NCBI GenBank assembly: GCA_003543035.1
Contig: DPJL01000110.1
Location: 1-57,038 of the forward strand
Reading direction: 5' to 3'
Length of the DNA: 57,038 nt
From: Micromonosporaceae bacterium
GTDB lineage: Bacteria > Actinomycetota > Actinomycetes > Mycobacteriales > Micromonosporaceae
The notes beneath the pieces were generated by a model that did no database searches, was not told the DNA's origin, and saw only the letters and a list, made by a program, of their open reading frames with translations. Below are positions 32,153-40,678 of this stretch, in pieces; positions within the stretch are counted from its first letter, which is position 1; each line of letters opens with the position of its first letter. Position numbers and translations under genes: made by a program.

Positions 32153-33261
32153 TCACCAACATCGGCGAGCTGACAACGTTTTCCGACCACGATGGCGACG
32201 CCATTCTCGTCAGCGACCGGGTCGAGTGGATCGGCTCGGCTAAGGATGCGCCGGCGGCTGACTCGCACCTGGACGCCGGTGGTGGAGCCGTGCTGCCTGG
32301 TTTTGTCGACAGCCACAGCCATCTGATCTTCGCAGGCGATCGCGCGGCTGAGTTCGCGGCGCGCATGGCGGGTGAGCCGTACACCGGTGGCGGCATCCGA
32401 ACCACGGTCGAGGCGACCCGAGCCGCGTCAGATGAGCTGCTGCACGCCAACGCTTCCCATCTGGTGCACGAGGCCCGGCGACAGGGCACCACCACCATCG
32501 AGATCAAGAGCGGCTACGGCCTGGACACCTTCCACGAGGCCCGAAGCCTGCGCATCGCCTCCTCGTTCACCGAGGAGACCACTTTCCTTGGCGCACACGT
32601 AAAACCGACTGATACCGAGGACTACGTTTCTCTCGTGACCGGCCCGATGCTGGCGGAGTGCGCTCCATTCGCGAAATGGATCGACGTGTTCTGCGAGCGC
32701 GGCGCGTTCGACGTCGATGAGACCCGGACGATCCTGACCGCCGGGATGAAGGCCGGTCTACTCCCCCGCGTTCACGCCAACCAGCTCACTTTTAGTCAAG
32801 GGGTGCAGCTCGCCGTGGAGCTCGACTGCGCCAGCGCCGACCACTGCACCCACCTGTCGGATGCCGACGTGGATGCACTGGCCTCCTCGAACACGGTGGC
32901 AACCCTGCTGCCCGGATGCGAGTTCTCCACCCGTTCGCCGTATCCGGATGCTAGAAGGCTGATCGATGCCGGCGCTACGGTCGCGATCGCCACCGACTGC
33001 AATCCGGGCTCCTCCTATACGTCGTCCATACCCTTCTGTATCGCGGTCGCGGTGCGGGAGATGCGGATGACCCCGGCCGAGGCGATCTGGTCGGCCACCA
33101 TGGGCGGCGCGAAAGCCTTACGCCGCACCGATATCGGGCACCTCGACATCGGCGCCCAAGCCGATCTGATCATCCTCGACGCCCCGAGCTCCATCCACCT
33201 CGCCTACCGGCCAGGTGTGTCCCTGGTTAAGCAAGTCCTGCACAAAGGAGTGCCCTCATGA
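32137..33261 (+). CDS. hutI: Imidazolonepropionase
   Basis: 374 aa. Opens the imidazolone ring to give N-formimidoylglutamate. Metal site HSHLIFAGDRAAEFAAR (HxH with the substrate-binding Arg), IEIKSGYGLD, the metal His in HANQLT, and ATDCNPGSSYTSS with the metal Asp. These match HutI closely. Its start overlaps the 3' end of hutF by 16 nt and its stop overlaps the hutH start (ATGA). Confidence 0.95.
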   Translation: MRSLLITNIGELTTFSDHDGDAILVSDRVEWIGSAKDAPAADSHLDAGGGAVLPGFVDSHSHLIFAGDRAAEFAARMAGEPYTGGGIRTTVEATRAASDELLHANASHLVHEARRQGTTTIEIKSGYGLDTFHEARSLRIASSFTEETTFLGAHVKPTDTEDYVSLVTGPMLAECAPFAKWIDVFCERGAFDVDETRTILTAGMKAGLLPRVHANQLTFSQGVQLAVELDCASADHCTHLSDADVDALASSNTVATLLPGCEFSTRSPYPDARRLIDAGATVAIATDCNPGSSYTSSIPFCIAVAVREMRMTPAEAIWSATMGGAKALRRTDIGHLDIGAQADLIILDAPSSIHLAYRPGVSLVKQVLHKGVPS

Positions 33262-34793
33262 CCGTTGTCGTGAACCATCATGGCGTCACCACCACTGACG
33301 TCCTCGCCGTAGCGCGCGGGTCGGCAACGGTGACCATCAGCGTCGACGCGATCGCGGAGATGGTGAAGAGTCGCTCCATTGTGGACAGTATCGAGCGCGA
33401 TGGCCGCCCGGTCTACGGCATCTCCACCGGATTCGGCGCGCTGGCCAACACCTTCATCTCCCCCGACCGCCGAGCTGAGCTCCAGCACGCGCTGATCCGC
33501 TCGCACGCCGCCGGGATCGGTGCGCCAATGCCGCGTGAGGTCGTCCGGGCCATGATGCTCCTTCGGGTACGCAGCCTGGCACTGGCCCACTCGGGCGTCA
33601 GGCATCTGATCGTGCAGGCACTGGTCGATCTGCTCAACCACGACATCACCCCGTGGGTACCAGAACACGGTTCCCTTGGCGCATCAGGCGATCTGGCCCC
33701 CCTTGCCCACTGCGCCCTCGTGTTGATGGGCGAAGGCTGGGTACTGGGCAAGGACGGTCACCGCGTAAACGCGGCAGACGCGTTGCACGCGGCCAGCCTC
33801 GCTCCGATCGAGCTGTCCTCCAAGGAAGGCCTCGCCCTGATCAACGGCACGGACGGCATGCTGGGCATGCTCATCATGGCCAACGAGGATCTCGGGCACC
33901 TGTGCACCATGGCCGATGTCACCGCCGCGCTGGCAATCGAAGCGATGCTCGGCACGGATCGTCCCTTCCACCCGTCCATTCATGCGATCCGGCCGCATCC
34001 CGGCCAAGGTTTGAGCGCTGCCAACATTTTCAAGCTGCTGCAGGATTCTGCCATCATGGCCAGTCACCGCGATGACCTCGAGCACGCGGTGCAGGATGCG
34101 TATTCGATGCGCTGCGCCCCGCAGGTCGCCGGGGCCGCCCGGGACACGCTGGAATTCGCCCGTGGTGTGGCCGCGCGAGAGCTGGTCAGCGTCGCGGACA
34201 ACCCGGTCGTCCTGCCCGACGGACGTGTCGAGTCCACCGGCAACTTCCACGGCGCCCCACTGGGTTTCGCCGCGGACTTCCTCGCCATCGCCGCCGCCGA
34301 GATCGGCTCGATCAGCGAACGCCGAGTGGACCGCCTCCTGGATGTCACCCGATCCCGTGAGCTGCCACCGTTCCTGACCCCGGATGCGGGAGTCAATTCG
34401 GGCCTGATGATCGCGCAATACACCGCGGCCGGGATTGTCGCCGAGAACCGCCGGCTGGCCTCACCCGCCTCGGTGGACACCATCCCGACCAGCGGCATGC
34501 AGGAAGACCACGTGTCGATGGGCTGGGCCGCCACCGTCAAACTGCGCCGGGTCCTCGACAACCTGACCAGCATCCTCGCTGTCGAGCTGCTCGCCGCGGT
34601 ACGAGGTCTTCAGCTGCGCGCGCCGCTGAGTCCTTCCCCTGCCGGCCAGATCGCCATCGCGCACGTGGAACGGTTTGCGGGCAAGCCAGGGCCGGACGTC
34701 TTCCTCGCACCCATCCTCGAACATGCTCGCGCCACCGTCTCCGGCCGTGAGCTGCGCGAGGCCGTCGAAGCCGAGGTCGGCCCGCTCAACTGA
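33258..34793 (+). CDS. hutH: Histidine ammonia-lyase
   Basis: 511 aa. Deaminates L-histidine to urocanate, the entry step of the pathway. VPEHGSLGASGDLAPLAH contains the Ala-Ser-Gly triad that cyclises to the MIO prosthetic group. YGISTGFGALA near residue 54 and QEDHVSMGW near 415 are further active-site blocks. Usual length for the family. It is the last gene of the hut operon, although it encodes the first enzyme, and its 3' end overlaps the converging ptsI by 8 nt. Confidence 0.96.
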   Translation: MTVVVNHHGVTTTDVLAVARGSATVTISVDAIAEMVKSRSIVDSIERDGRPVYGISTGFGALANTFISPDRRAELQHALIRSHAAGIGAPMPREVVRAMMLLRVRSLALAHSGVRHLIVQALVDLLNHDITPWVPEHGSLGASGDLAPLAHCALVLMGEGWVLGKDGHRVNAADALHAASLAPIELSSKEGLALINGTDGMLGMLIMANEDLGHLCTMADVTAALAIEAMLGTDRPFHPSIHAIRPHPGQGLSAANIFKLLQDSAIMASHRDDLEHAVQDAYSMRCAPQVAGAARDTLEFARGVAARELVSVADNPVVLPDGRVESTGNFHGAPLGFAADFLAIAAAEIGSISERRVDRLLDVTRSRELPPFLTPDAGVNSGLMIAQYTAAGIVAENRRLASPASVDTIPTSGMQEDHVSMGWAATVKLRRVLDNLTSILAVELLAAVRGLQLRAPLSPSPAGQIAIAHVERFAGKPGPDVFLAPILEHARATVSGRELREAVEAEVGPLN

Positions 34794-36315
34794 GTGTCTT
34801 CAGCGCTTCGGCTGCCATCTCACGGCACTGCTCAAGGGTGTACCGGGCAAGCTCTTCGCGAACGTCGGCCAGCGCAGCCGGTGCCATCGAAAGGCTGGTG
34901 ACTCCGAGTCCAACCAGGACACAGGCCAATTGCGGGTCGGCTGCCGCCTCACCACAGACTCCGATCGGGCGGCCGGTGGCTGCACCGGCGGCACCGACCT
35001 GTGCGATCAGGCGGAGCAGCGCCGGGTGCCACGGATCCTGAAGGTGAGCCAGGGCACCGAGCTGACGATCCGCGGCGAGCGTGAACTGCGCCAGATCGTT
35101 GGTGCCGATACTCGCAAAGTCCACTTTGGCGAGAATCTCCTCGGCGAGCAGCGCGGCCGACGGCACCTCAATCATCACCCCGCTGCCGAGGAGACCGTGT
35201 GCGGCAACGCGTTGGGCGAACCATGCCGCCTCAGCGGGTTCGCTGACCATCGGCGCCATCACCCACACCTCGGCATCGGCTGCGTCTGCCGCCTCGGCGA
35301 TGGCTCGCAATTGTGCGTCGAGCACACCGGGATTGGCGGCCAGGGCACGCAGACCCCGTACCCCCAAAGCAGGATTGGGCTCGGCGGGCTGTGACAGACC
35401 GAGAAGCGGCTTGTCCGCCCCGGCGTCAAAGACCCGGACCACTACGCGGCTGGCCGGAAAGGCTTGGAACACCTCGTGATACGCGTCCAGGAACTCGGTG
35501 CGCAGCAGCCCGATCCCTTCAGCTCCAGCATCGAGCGCGGCCACGATGTCCTCACGCGAACCGATGTTGGCCTGCAGCTGCACGTGGTGACCATCGGCCG
35601 TGCGGCCGGGGCCGGTCGTGCGCACATCACCCGTCAAGGTTTGCGCATGCGCGCCTTGCAGGACAAGGCCTCGGGCGGCGTCAACGGTCACCAGATCCCC
35701 ATCGGTCAGCGAAAGTGCGTCGGCGCATCCGACCACAGCGGGGATTCCCATTGCCCGGGCCAGGATCGCGGTGTGACTCGTCGGCCCACCCTCCACTGTG
35801 ATCAGTGCCAACACCTTCTCGTCCAGCGTCACCGTGTCGGCGGGCGCGAGGTCGCGCGCGACCAGCACGTAGGGGTGACCCGGTTGCGGCAGGCCCGGCG
35901 GTGACATCCCAAAGCATTCGGCCACCGCCCGCTTACGGACGTCGTCCAGATCGGCCACCCGCGCGGCCAGGTAGTCGCCCGCCGCGGAGAGCCGGATCGC
36001 ATACACCTCAAGGGCATCCGAGATCGCCCGAGGGGCGCTCAATCCACTGTCCACAAGAGACAAAACCTCTTCGGCGAGTACCGGATCAGCCGCCATCAAA
36101 GCCTGCGCCTCAAGCACTTCCGCGCCTTCGGCGGTGGCGTGAGTGGCCCGGTTACGCAACTCGTTGGCGACCACCTCAAGCGCGGCGGTGGCGCGCTCGC
36201 TTTCCGAGCCTCCGCTGATGACGCCGTCGAGCGGAAGCTCGGGCAGTTCCTCCAGCCGGACCACCGTTCCGGCCACGACACCGCGCCCGATCCCGGTTCC
36301 TCGCAGTTCACCCAT
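34786..36315 (-). CDS. ptsI: PTS enzyme I
   Basis: 509 aa, slightly shorter than the 550-570 aa of many EI proteins. Autophosphorylates from phosphoenolpyruvate and passes phosphate to HPr. GGPTSHTAILARAMGIPAVV holds the phosphorylated His. GIGLLRTEFL, DAGADKPLLGL and SIGTNDLAQFTLAADR are PEP-binding and active-site blocks of the C-terminal barrel, with the acid-base Cys in GVCGEAAADP. Last gene of an EIIB-EIIA-HPr-EI operon; its start overlaps the HPr stop by 8 nt. Confidence 0.95.
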   Translation of the reverse strand: MGELRGTGIGRGVVAGTVVRLEELPELPLDGVISGGSESERATAALEVVANELRNRATHATAEGAEVLEAQALMAADPVLAEEVLSLVDSGLSAPRAISDALEVYAIRLSAAGDYLAARVADLDDVRKRAVAECFGMSPPGLPQPGHPYVLVARDLAPADTVTLDEKVLALITVEGGPTSHTAILARAMGIPAVVGCADALSLTDGDLVTVDAARGLVLQGAHAQTLTGDVRTTGPGRTADGHHVQLQANIGSREDIVAALDAGAEGIGLLRTEFLDAYHEVFQAFPASRVVVRVFDAGADKPLLGLSQPAEPNPALGVRGLRALAANPGVLDAQLRAIAEAADAADAEVWVMAPMVSEPAEAAWFAQRVAAHGLLGSGVMIEVPSAALLAEEILAKVDFASIGTNDLAQFTLAADRQLGALAHLQDPWHPALLRLIAQVGAAGAATGRPIGVCGEAAADPQLACVLVGLGVTSLSMAPAALADVREELARYTLEQCREMAAEALKTLS

Positions 36316-36565
36316 TTGCCAGCAACTCCGCCAAACGATCCAGGGCAGCCTCGGCTCCGTCTCCTTGCGCGCGAAGGAGCACCTCTTCCCCGTGCTTCAC
36401 GTCGAGCGTGACCACGGAAAGGATGCTGCGCGCGTCTACCGGCCTGCCGTCGTGCCGGCTCAACGTCACCGGGAGCCCGGTCTCGGACGCCGCCCTGACG
36501 AAGACAGCCGCCGGGCGGGCGTGCAGGCCGACGGTGGAGGCCACCACGACTCGGCGCTCAGCCAT
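36308..36565 (-). CDS. ptsH: PTS phosphocarrier protein HPr
   Basis: 85 aa from the ATG at 36565 (MAERRVVVASTVGLHARPAA); the longer frame to 36619 overlaps the EIIA gene without family support. The His in GLHARPAA is the phosphate carrier and the Ser in ARSILSVVTL is at the position of the regulatory serine (Ser46), although actinobacteria usually lack HPr kinase. Overlaps EIIA by 8 nt and EI by 8 nt. Confidence 0.94.
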   Translation of the reverse strand: MAERRVVVASTVGLHARPAAVFVRAASETGLPVTLSRHDGRPVDARSILSVVTLDVKHGEEVLLRAQGDGAEAALDRLAELLANG

Positions 36566-37019
36566 GCTTCTCCCGCCAGCTGAAGAGATCTCCGCCCGCG
36601 ACGACCAGACCCTGCACAATCCCGAAAACCTCGTCCAACGCGGCGTCCAGAGCCACTACTGGGCATATCGCGCTAAGGCCCGCTGCCGCTACCTGAGCCG
36701 GATCCCAGAACATGACCGGCTCACCGGCGCGGATCATCTGCTTCTCGTAGGCGACCAGCTCGGATGCGGCTCCCGCCAGCAGCACGGTGTCTATCCCGAG
36801 GTGGACCAGGATCGCTGTGCGCCCCTCGGCCACGATGAAGGCGTGCGGCTTCAATTTCAGCAGCCTGCCGCTGATCGGGGCGAGTATCGTCTGGCGGCCC
36901 GGGCCGGGCATGATGGCCACTCCCGGGCCGACCAGCGTCTGGGCGAAGACGGGATCGGGCACCTCTTGTAGAGGCACCACGGTTCCGTTGAGGGGCGCTC
37001 TTACCACCACTGAACTCAC
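36558..37019 (-). CDS. crr: PTS glucose-family EIIA component
   Basis: 153 aa from GTG. The EIIA-Glc fold: VRAPLNGTVVPLQEVPDPVF at the N-terminus, then LKLKPHAFIV and AILVHLGIDTV, which carry the two active-site His; the second accepts phosphate from HPr. It is a stand-alone protein in cytosol and serves EIIB. Overlaps EIIB by 4 nt. As in Streptomyces, a Crr-like EIIA next to DasR points to N-acetylglucosamine rather than glucose. Confidence 0.92.
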   Translation of the reverse strand: MSSVVVRAPLNGTVVPLQEVPDPVFAQTLVGPGVAIMPGPGRQTILAPISGRLLKLKPHAFIVAEGRTAILVHLGIDTVLLAGAASELVAYEKQMIRAGEPVMFWDPAQVAAAGLSAICPVVALDAALDEVFGIVQGLVVAGGDLFSWREKHG

Positions 37020-37249
37020 ATCAAGTCTTCGATGTCGCCGGCCAGCGTGTCCGCCTCGGGTCCCACGATCACCTGAACGATCTTGCCGGAGCGGAGCACC
37101 CCATGGACTCCGGCCGCCCGCAATGCCGCCTCGTTCACGAGGTTGGCATTCACCACCTCGCTGCGCAGGCGTGTGATGCAGGGCTCGATTTCGACGATAT
37201 TGTTCACACCGCCAAGTCCAGCGATGATCTGTTCAGCTTTACTGACCAT
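37016..37249 (-). CDS. PTS EIIB component (glucose/GlcNAc family)
   Basis: 77 aa. IEPCITRLRSEV contains the phosphorylated Cys of EIIB-Glc-type domains; AGLGGVNNIVEI precedes it as usual. AAGVHGVLRSG and VQVIVGPEADTLAGDI complete the fold. AAGGAG 8 nt upstream of the ATG. A separate EIIB with the EIIC elsewhere is the actinobacterial arrangement (NagF/NagE2 type). First gene of the operon, under the DasR-like operators at 37299-37324. Confidence 0.92.
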   Translation of the reverse strand: MVSKAEQIIAGLGGVNNIVEIEPCITRLRSEVVNANLVNEAALRAAGVHGVLRSGKIVQVIVGPEADTLAGDIEDLM

Positions 37250-37279
37250 TCGGCTGCTCCTTGGGTGGATCAGTAAGGG

Positions 37280-37324
37280 TTGACAACAGTAGACACCGTC
37301 TGGTCTAGTCCGGTCTAGACGTGA
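37280..37324. promoter_or_regulatory. dasR promoter with overlapping dre-like DasR operators
   Basis: On the plus strand TTGACA (37280-37285), 18 nt, TCTAGT (37304-37309). Two overlapping matches to the DasR-responsive element ACTGGTCTAGACCACT: 37299-37314 (12 of 16 positions) and 37309-37324 (10 of 16). They cover the -10 and lie between the divergent EIIB operon and dasR, so both directions should respond to DasR and its aminosugar-phosphate ligands. Confidence 0.65.
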
Positions 37325-37347
37325 TGCCGGTCACGTTAGGAGAAGAT

Positions 37348-38094
37348 TTGTCGCTCGACCAGCACAAGCCCAAGCACCTCCAGCTCCGCGAGATTCTCAT
37401 CGACCTTATCGAGAGCTCGTTGCAAGTGGAGGAGCCGATCCCGAGCGAACGGGAACTCTCCACCCGATACGGGGTCGCCCGGATGACCGTTCGGCAGGCC
37501 GTGGAATCGCTGGTAGCCGAGGGACGCCTCTTCAAAGTCACCGGAAAAGGCACATTCGTCGCAAAACCGAAGCTGGATCTCCAAGCCAGGCTCACCTCTT
37601 TCGGCGAGGAGATGACTCGGCGGGGCATGCGACCCAGCTCCACCGTGCTCGCCTACACCCTGGTCCGGGCCACCTCCCATCTGGCCCGCGAGCTCACCTG
37701 CGAGGTCGGCGCCGACCTCGTCTACCTCAAGCGGCTCCGCTTCGCCGACGACGTGCCGATGGCCGTGGAGCGCACCTGGCTACCGCATCATCTGGTCCCC
37801 GCAATGACCGAGTCGCCCGCTCCCGAATCGCTCTACCTCGAATTGGCGGAACGGTTCAATCTTGTGCCCGACTGGGGCGAGGACACGATCGAGGCCGGTG
37901 CGGCCGATACCGAGCTGGCAAACTTCCTCTGCGTACGCCCCAACTCCGCTGTGCTGCACATCGAACGGCACTCATACGCAGGCCCCACACTGGTCTCGTA
38001 TTCGGTGTCGTTCTACCGGGCCGACCGGTACAAGCTCTGGGTTCCGCTAGCCCGCCCCCTTCCTTCGAAGCGTCGGAGGGAACATGACCACTGA
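37348..38094 (+). CDS. dasR: DasR-like GntR/HutC-family regulator
   Basis: 248 aa from the TTG at 37348, which has AGGAGA 4 nt upstream; the GTG at 37321 lies inside the operator. Winged-helix GntR domain (IPSERELSTRYGVARMTVRQ, residues about 32-52; GRLFKVTGKGTFVA) and a UTRA ligand-binding domain (MTRRGMRPSSTVLAY, AVERTWLPHHLVP, LHIERHSY). The closest match by eye is DasR/NagR, which binds GlcN-6-P or GlcNAc-6-P and represses chitin and GlcNAc genes and antibiotic loci. Overlaps the EIIC gene by 11 nt. Confidence 0.88.
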   Translation: MSLDQHKPKHLQLREILIDLIESSLQVEEPIPSERELSTRYGVARMTVRQAVESLVAEGRLFKVTGKGTFVAKPKLDLQARLTSFGEEMTRRGMRPSSTVLAYTLVRATSHLARELTCEVGADLVYLKRLRFADDVPMAVERTWLPHHLVPAMTESPAPESLYLELAERFNLVPDWGEDTIEAGAADTELANFLCVRPNSAVLHIERHSYAGPTLVSYSVSFYRADRYKLWVPLARPLPSKRRREHDH

Positions 38095-39322
38095 AGCGCT
38101 TCCTGTCCCCGCCACAGGTCGCGGAAGCGGTACGTTCGGAATTTTGCAACGCGTCGGGCGCAGCCTGATGATGCCGATCGCGGTGCTGCCCGTCGCCGGG
38201 CTCTTTCAGCGCTTCGGCCAGCCAGACGTTGCCAACTGGCTCAACGTCTCCCCCACTAACGCCGTCTCGCAGGTCCTGCTACAGGCCGGCAATGCGATCT
38301 TCGATCATCTGCCCCTGCTCTTCGCCGTCGGCGTCGCGATCGGCTTTGCCCGCAAGGCCGACGGCTCGACCGGGCTCGCCGCGGTGGTGGGCTACCTCGT
38401 CTTTGACGCCGTCTTCACCGTCGTCGCCGGCTACCACAAGGTCAATGGAGCGATCGTCTCCATGGGCGTGCTGGGCGGCATTCTGATGGGCATCACGACG
38501 GCGCTGCTCTATGAACGCTTCCATCGCACGAAACTGCCGTCCTACCTCGCCTTCTTCGGCGGAAGGCGGCTCGTGCCGATCATGGCCGGCTTCGCCGCGG
38601 TGATCAACGGGGTGATCCTAGGACTCGTCTGGCCGTTCCTGGGTCGCGGCTTCATCGCCCTGGGCAACTGGATCGTCGCCAACGACACCGTGGGCGCGGG
38701 AGTTTATGGTCTGATCAACCGTTTGCTGGTACCCACCGGATTGCACCACATCCCAAATTCGTTGGTGTGGTTCACCTTTGGTGAATATCAGGGCAAGCAC
38801 GGAGACCTGCACCGGTTCTTCGCCGGCGACCCCAACGCCGGTGGCTTCATGACCGGGTTCTTTCCGATCATGATGTTCGCGCTTCCCGCGGCTTGCCTGG
38901 CGATGATTCACACAGCTCGGCCGGAGCGGCGTAAGGCGATCGCGGGTCTGCTCGGCTCGGCCGCGCTGACCTCGTTCCTCACCGGCATCACCGAGCCGAT
39001 CGAGTTTGCCTTCGTTTTCGTGGCGCCGGCGCTCTACGCCGTGCACGCTGTCCTAACCGGACTGTCCATGGTCATCATGAATGCCCTCGGCGCAAGGGAA
39101 GGCTTCACCTTCTCCGCCGGTTTCACCGACTGGGCGCTGAATTTCCTTGGCAGCAACCATGAAAAGCCGTGGATGGTCTTCGCCGTCGGCATTCCCTACG
39201 CGCTGATCTACTACTTCACCTTCAGGTTCATGATTCTCAGGTTTGATCTCAAGACACCTGGCCGCGAACCTGAAGAGGAGTCAGCTGAGGTTCTTGGCGA
39301 TCACGCCGGCCAGCGCGCGTAG
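38084..39322 (+). CDS. PTS EIIC permease, N-acetylglucosamine type
   Basis: 412 aa. Multi-helix EIIC of the glucose superfamily: LQRVGRSLMMPIAVLPVAGL at the N-terminus, FAVGVAIGFARKADGSTGLAA, GLHHIPNSLVWF, FMTGFFPIMMFALPAACLAM and FLTGITEPIEFAFVFVAP, the sugar-binding ITEPIEF loop. No fused EIIB or EIIA, which are supplied by the divergent operon. Located directly behind dasR as in Streptomyces nagE2/ptsC loci. Its last 42 nt overlap the converging rdgB gene. Confidence 0.93.
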   Translation: MTTEALPVPATGRGSGTFGILQRVGRSLMMPIAVLPVAGLFQRFGQPDVANWLNVSPTNAVSQVLLQAGNAIFDHLPLLFAVGVAIGFARKADGSTGLAAVVGYLVFDAVFTVVAGYHKVNGAIVSMGVLGGILMGITTALLYERFHRTKLPSYLAFFGGRRLVPIMAGFAAVINGVILGLVWPFLGRGFIALGNWIVANDTVGAGVYGLINRLLVPTGLHHIPNSLVWFTFGEYQGKHGDLHRFFAGDPNAGGFMTGFFPIMMFALPAACLAMIHTARPERRKAIAGLLGSAALTSFLTGITEPIEFAFVFVAPALYAVHAVLTGLSMVIMNALGAREGFTFSAGFTDWALNFLGSNHEKPWMVFAVGIPYALIYYFTFRFMILRFDLKTPGREPEEESAEVLGDHAGQRA

Positions 39323-39886
39323 CGCCTGACCCCGGTGGCTGATGGCGTCCTTGGCCGCCGGGTCGAGCTCGCCATTGGTCATTGTGTTGCCTTCGGCCAC
39401 AAAGATCGGGTCGTAGCCGAAGCCACCCTCACCACGCGGTGAGCGGATGAGCCGCCCGGGCATCTTGCCGTGCACGAGATGCTCCTTGCCGCCCGGAAGC
39501 GCAAGAGCGACCGCGCAAACGAATGCGGCGCCCCGATGTTCATCGTCCACATCGGAGATCTGTGCCAGCAACAGGTCGAGGTTGGCCTTGTCGCTGCCGT
39601 GCTTTCCGGACCAGCGGGCACTGAACACCCCAGGCATCCCGTTGAGCGCATCGACGGCGAGCCCTGAGTCGTCCCCGACCGTCGGCAACCCGGTGTACTT
39701 CACCCCTTCGCGCGCTTTCATCAACGCGTTCTCGGCGAAGGTCAGCCCCTTCTCGGGTGCCTCGGGATAGGTTGGCACATCGTCCAGACCGAGCAGCTCG
39801 ACCTTCATCAGCTCGGGCGACCCGGCCAGAATGCGCCGCAGCTCTTCGAGCTTCTTCTTGTTACGTGAGGCGAGCAGGAGCTTCAT
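39281..39886 (-). CDS. rdgB: XTP/dITP diphosphatase (RdgB/HAM1)
   Basis: 201 aa. Cleaves non-canonical purine nucleoside triphosphates (XTP, dITP) to monophosphate, keeping them out of nucleic acids. LLASRNKKKLEELRRIL is the substrate-binding N-terminus; DDSGLAVDALNGMPGVFSAR the catalytic block; GEGGFGYDPIF, and SHRGQALRAL at the end. The stop of this gene overlaps the rph start region by 4 nt at the other end (ATG within the rph stop), a conserved rph-rdgB pairing. Confidence 0.95.
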   Translation of the reverse strand: MKLLLASRNKKKLEELRRILAGSPELMKVELLGLDDVPTYPEAPEKGLTFAENALMKAREGVKYTGLPTVGDDSGLAVDALNGMPGVFSARWSGKHGSDKANLDLLLAQISDVDDEHRGAAFVCAVALALPGGKEHLVHGKMPGRLIRSPRGEGGFGYDPIFVAEGNTMTNGELDPAAKDAISHRGQALRALAGVIAKNLS

Positions 39887-40659
39887 CGCTTGAACACCGC
39901 CAGCAGTCCGGCAGCGTCCAATGTGGGCAGTCCGAGTGCTTCGCGCTGCATGGTGGTGAGTTTTTCGCAGCCGGCCAGGCCGAGATCGAGCATCGCGTTG
40001 AGCTGCTGGCGATCGAAGATGCCATCCTCGCCGGTGCCTTGCACCTCAACGAAATCGCCGATCCCGGTGCACACGATGTTCATGTCCACCTGGGCTGCGA
40101 CATCCTCCTCGTAGCACAGGTCGAGACGGGCTTCGCCGGCGACGATTCCCACACTGACCGCGGCTACCGAGCGATGCAACGCGGTCTGCACGGTTTGCTT
40201 ACGGGTCAACATGTTCTTGCCGGCCATCCAGGTCACCGCGTCATGCAGAGCCACATAGGAGCCGGTGATCGCAGCCGTCCGGGTCCCACCGTCGGCCTGC
40301 AACACATCGCAGTCGATCACGATCGAATTCTCGCCGAGGGCACGGAGCTCGATGCAGGCGCGCAGCCCGCGACCGATCAGGCGCGAGATCTCGTGTGTCC
40401 GGCCGCCGATCTTGCCTTTGACGCTCTCCCTGTCCGACCTTGTCGTGGTGGCTCTGGGAAGCATCGAATACTCGGCGGTGACCCAGCCTTGGCCGGATCC
40501 CTTACGCCAGCGCGGTACGCCCTCGGTGACACTCGCGGTGCACAACACCCGGGTGTCGCCGAATTCCACCAGCACCGATCCCTCCGGGTGCCGGCTCCAC
40601 TCCCGGATCAGCCTCACCGGGCGCAGCTCATCGGGCTTTCGTTCATCTGGACGGGCCAT
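39883..40659 (-). CDS. rph: Ribonuclease PH
   Basis: 258 aa from the ATG at 40659 (MARPDERKPDELRPVRL), favoured over a GTG two codons earlier by AGGGTG spacing. Phosphorolytic 3' exoribonuclease for tRNA maturation, important where CCA is not encoded, as for the tRNA here. Blocks: GSVLVEFGDTRVLCTASV, GWVTAEYSMLPRAT, GRGLRACIELRALGENSIVI, DCDVLQADGGTRTAAITG. Core housekeeping gene upstream of rdgB. Confidence 0.95.
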   Translation of the reverse strand: MARPDERKPDELRPVRLIREWSRHPEGSVLVEFGDTRVLCTASVTEGVPRWRKGSGQGWVTAEYSMLPRATTTRSDRESVKGKIGGRTHEISRLIGRGLRACIELRALGENSIVIDCDVLQADGGTRTAAITGSYVALHDAVTWMAGKNMLTRKQTVQTALHRSVAAVSVGIVAGEARLDLCYEEDVAAQVDMNIVCTGIGDFVEVQGTGEDGIFDRQQLNAMLDLGLAGCEKLTTMQREALGLPTLDAAGLLAVFKR

Positions 40660-40678
40660 TGGCACACCCTATCCGGCG

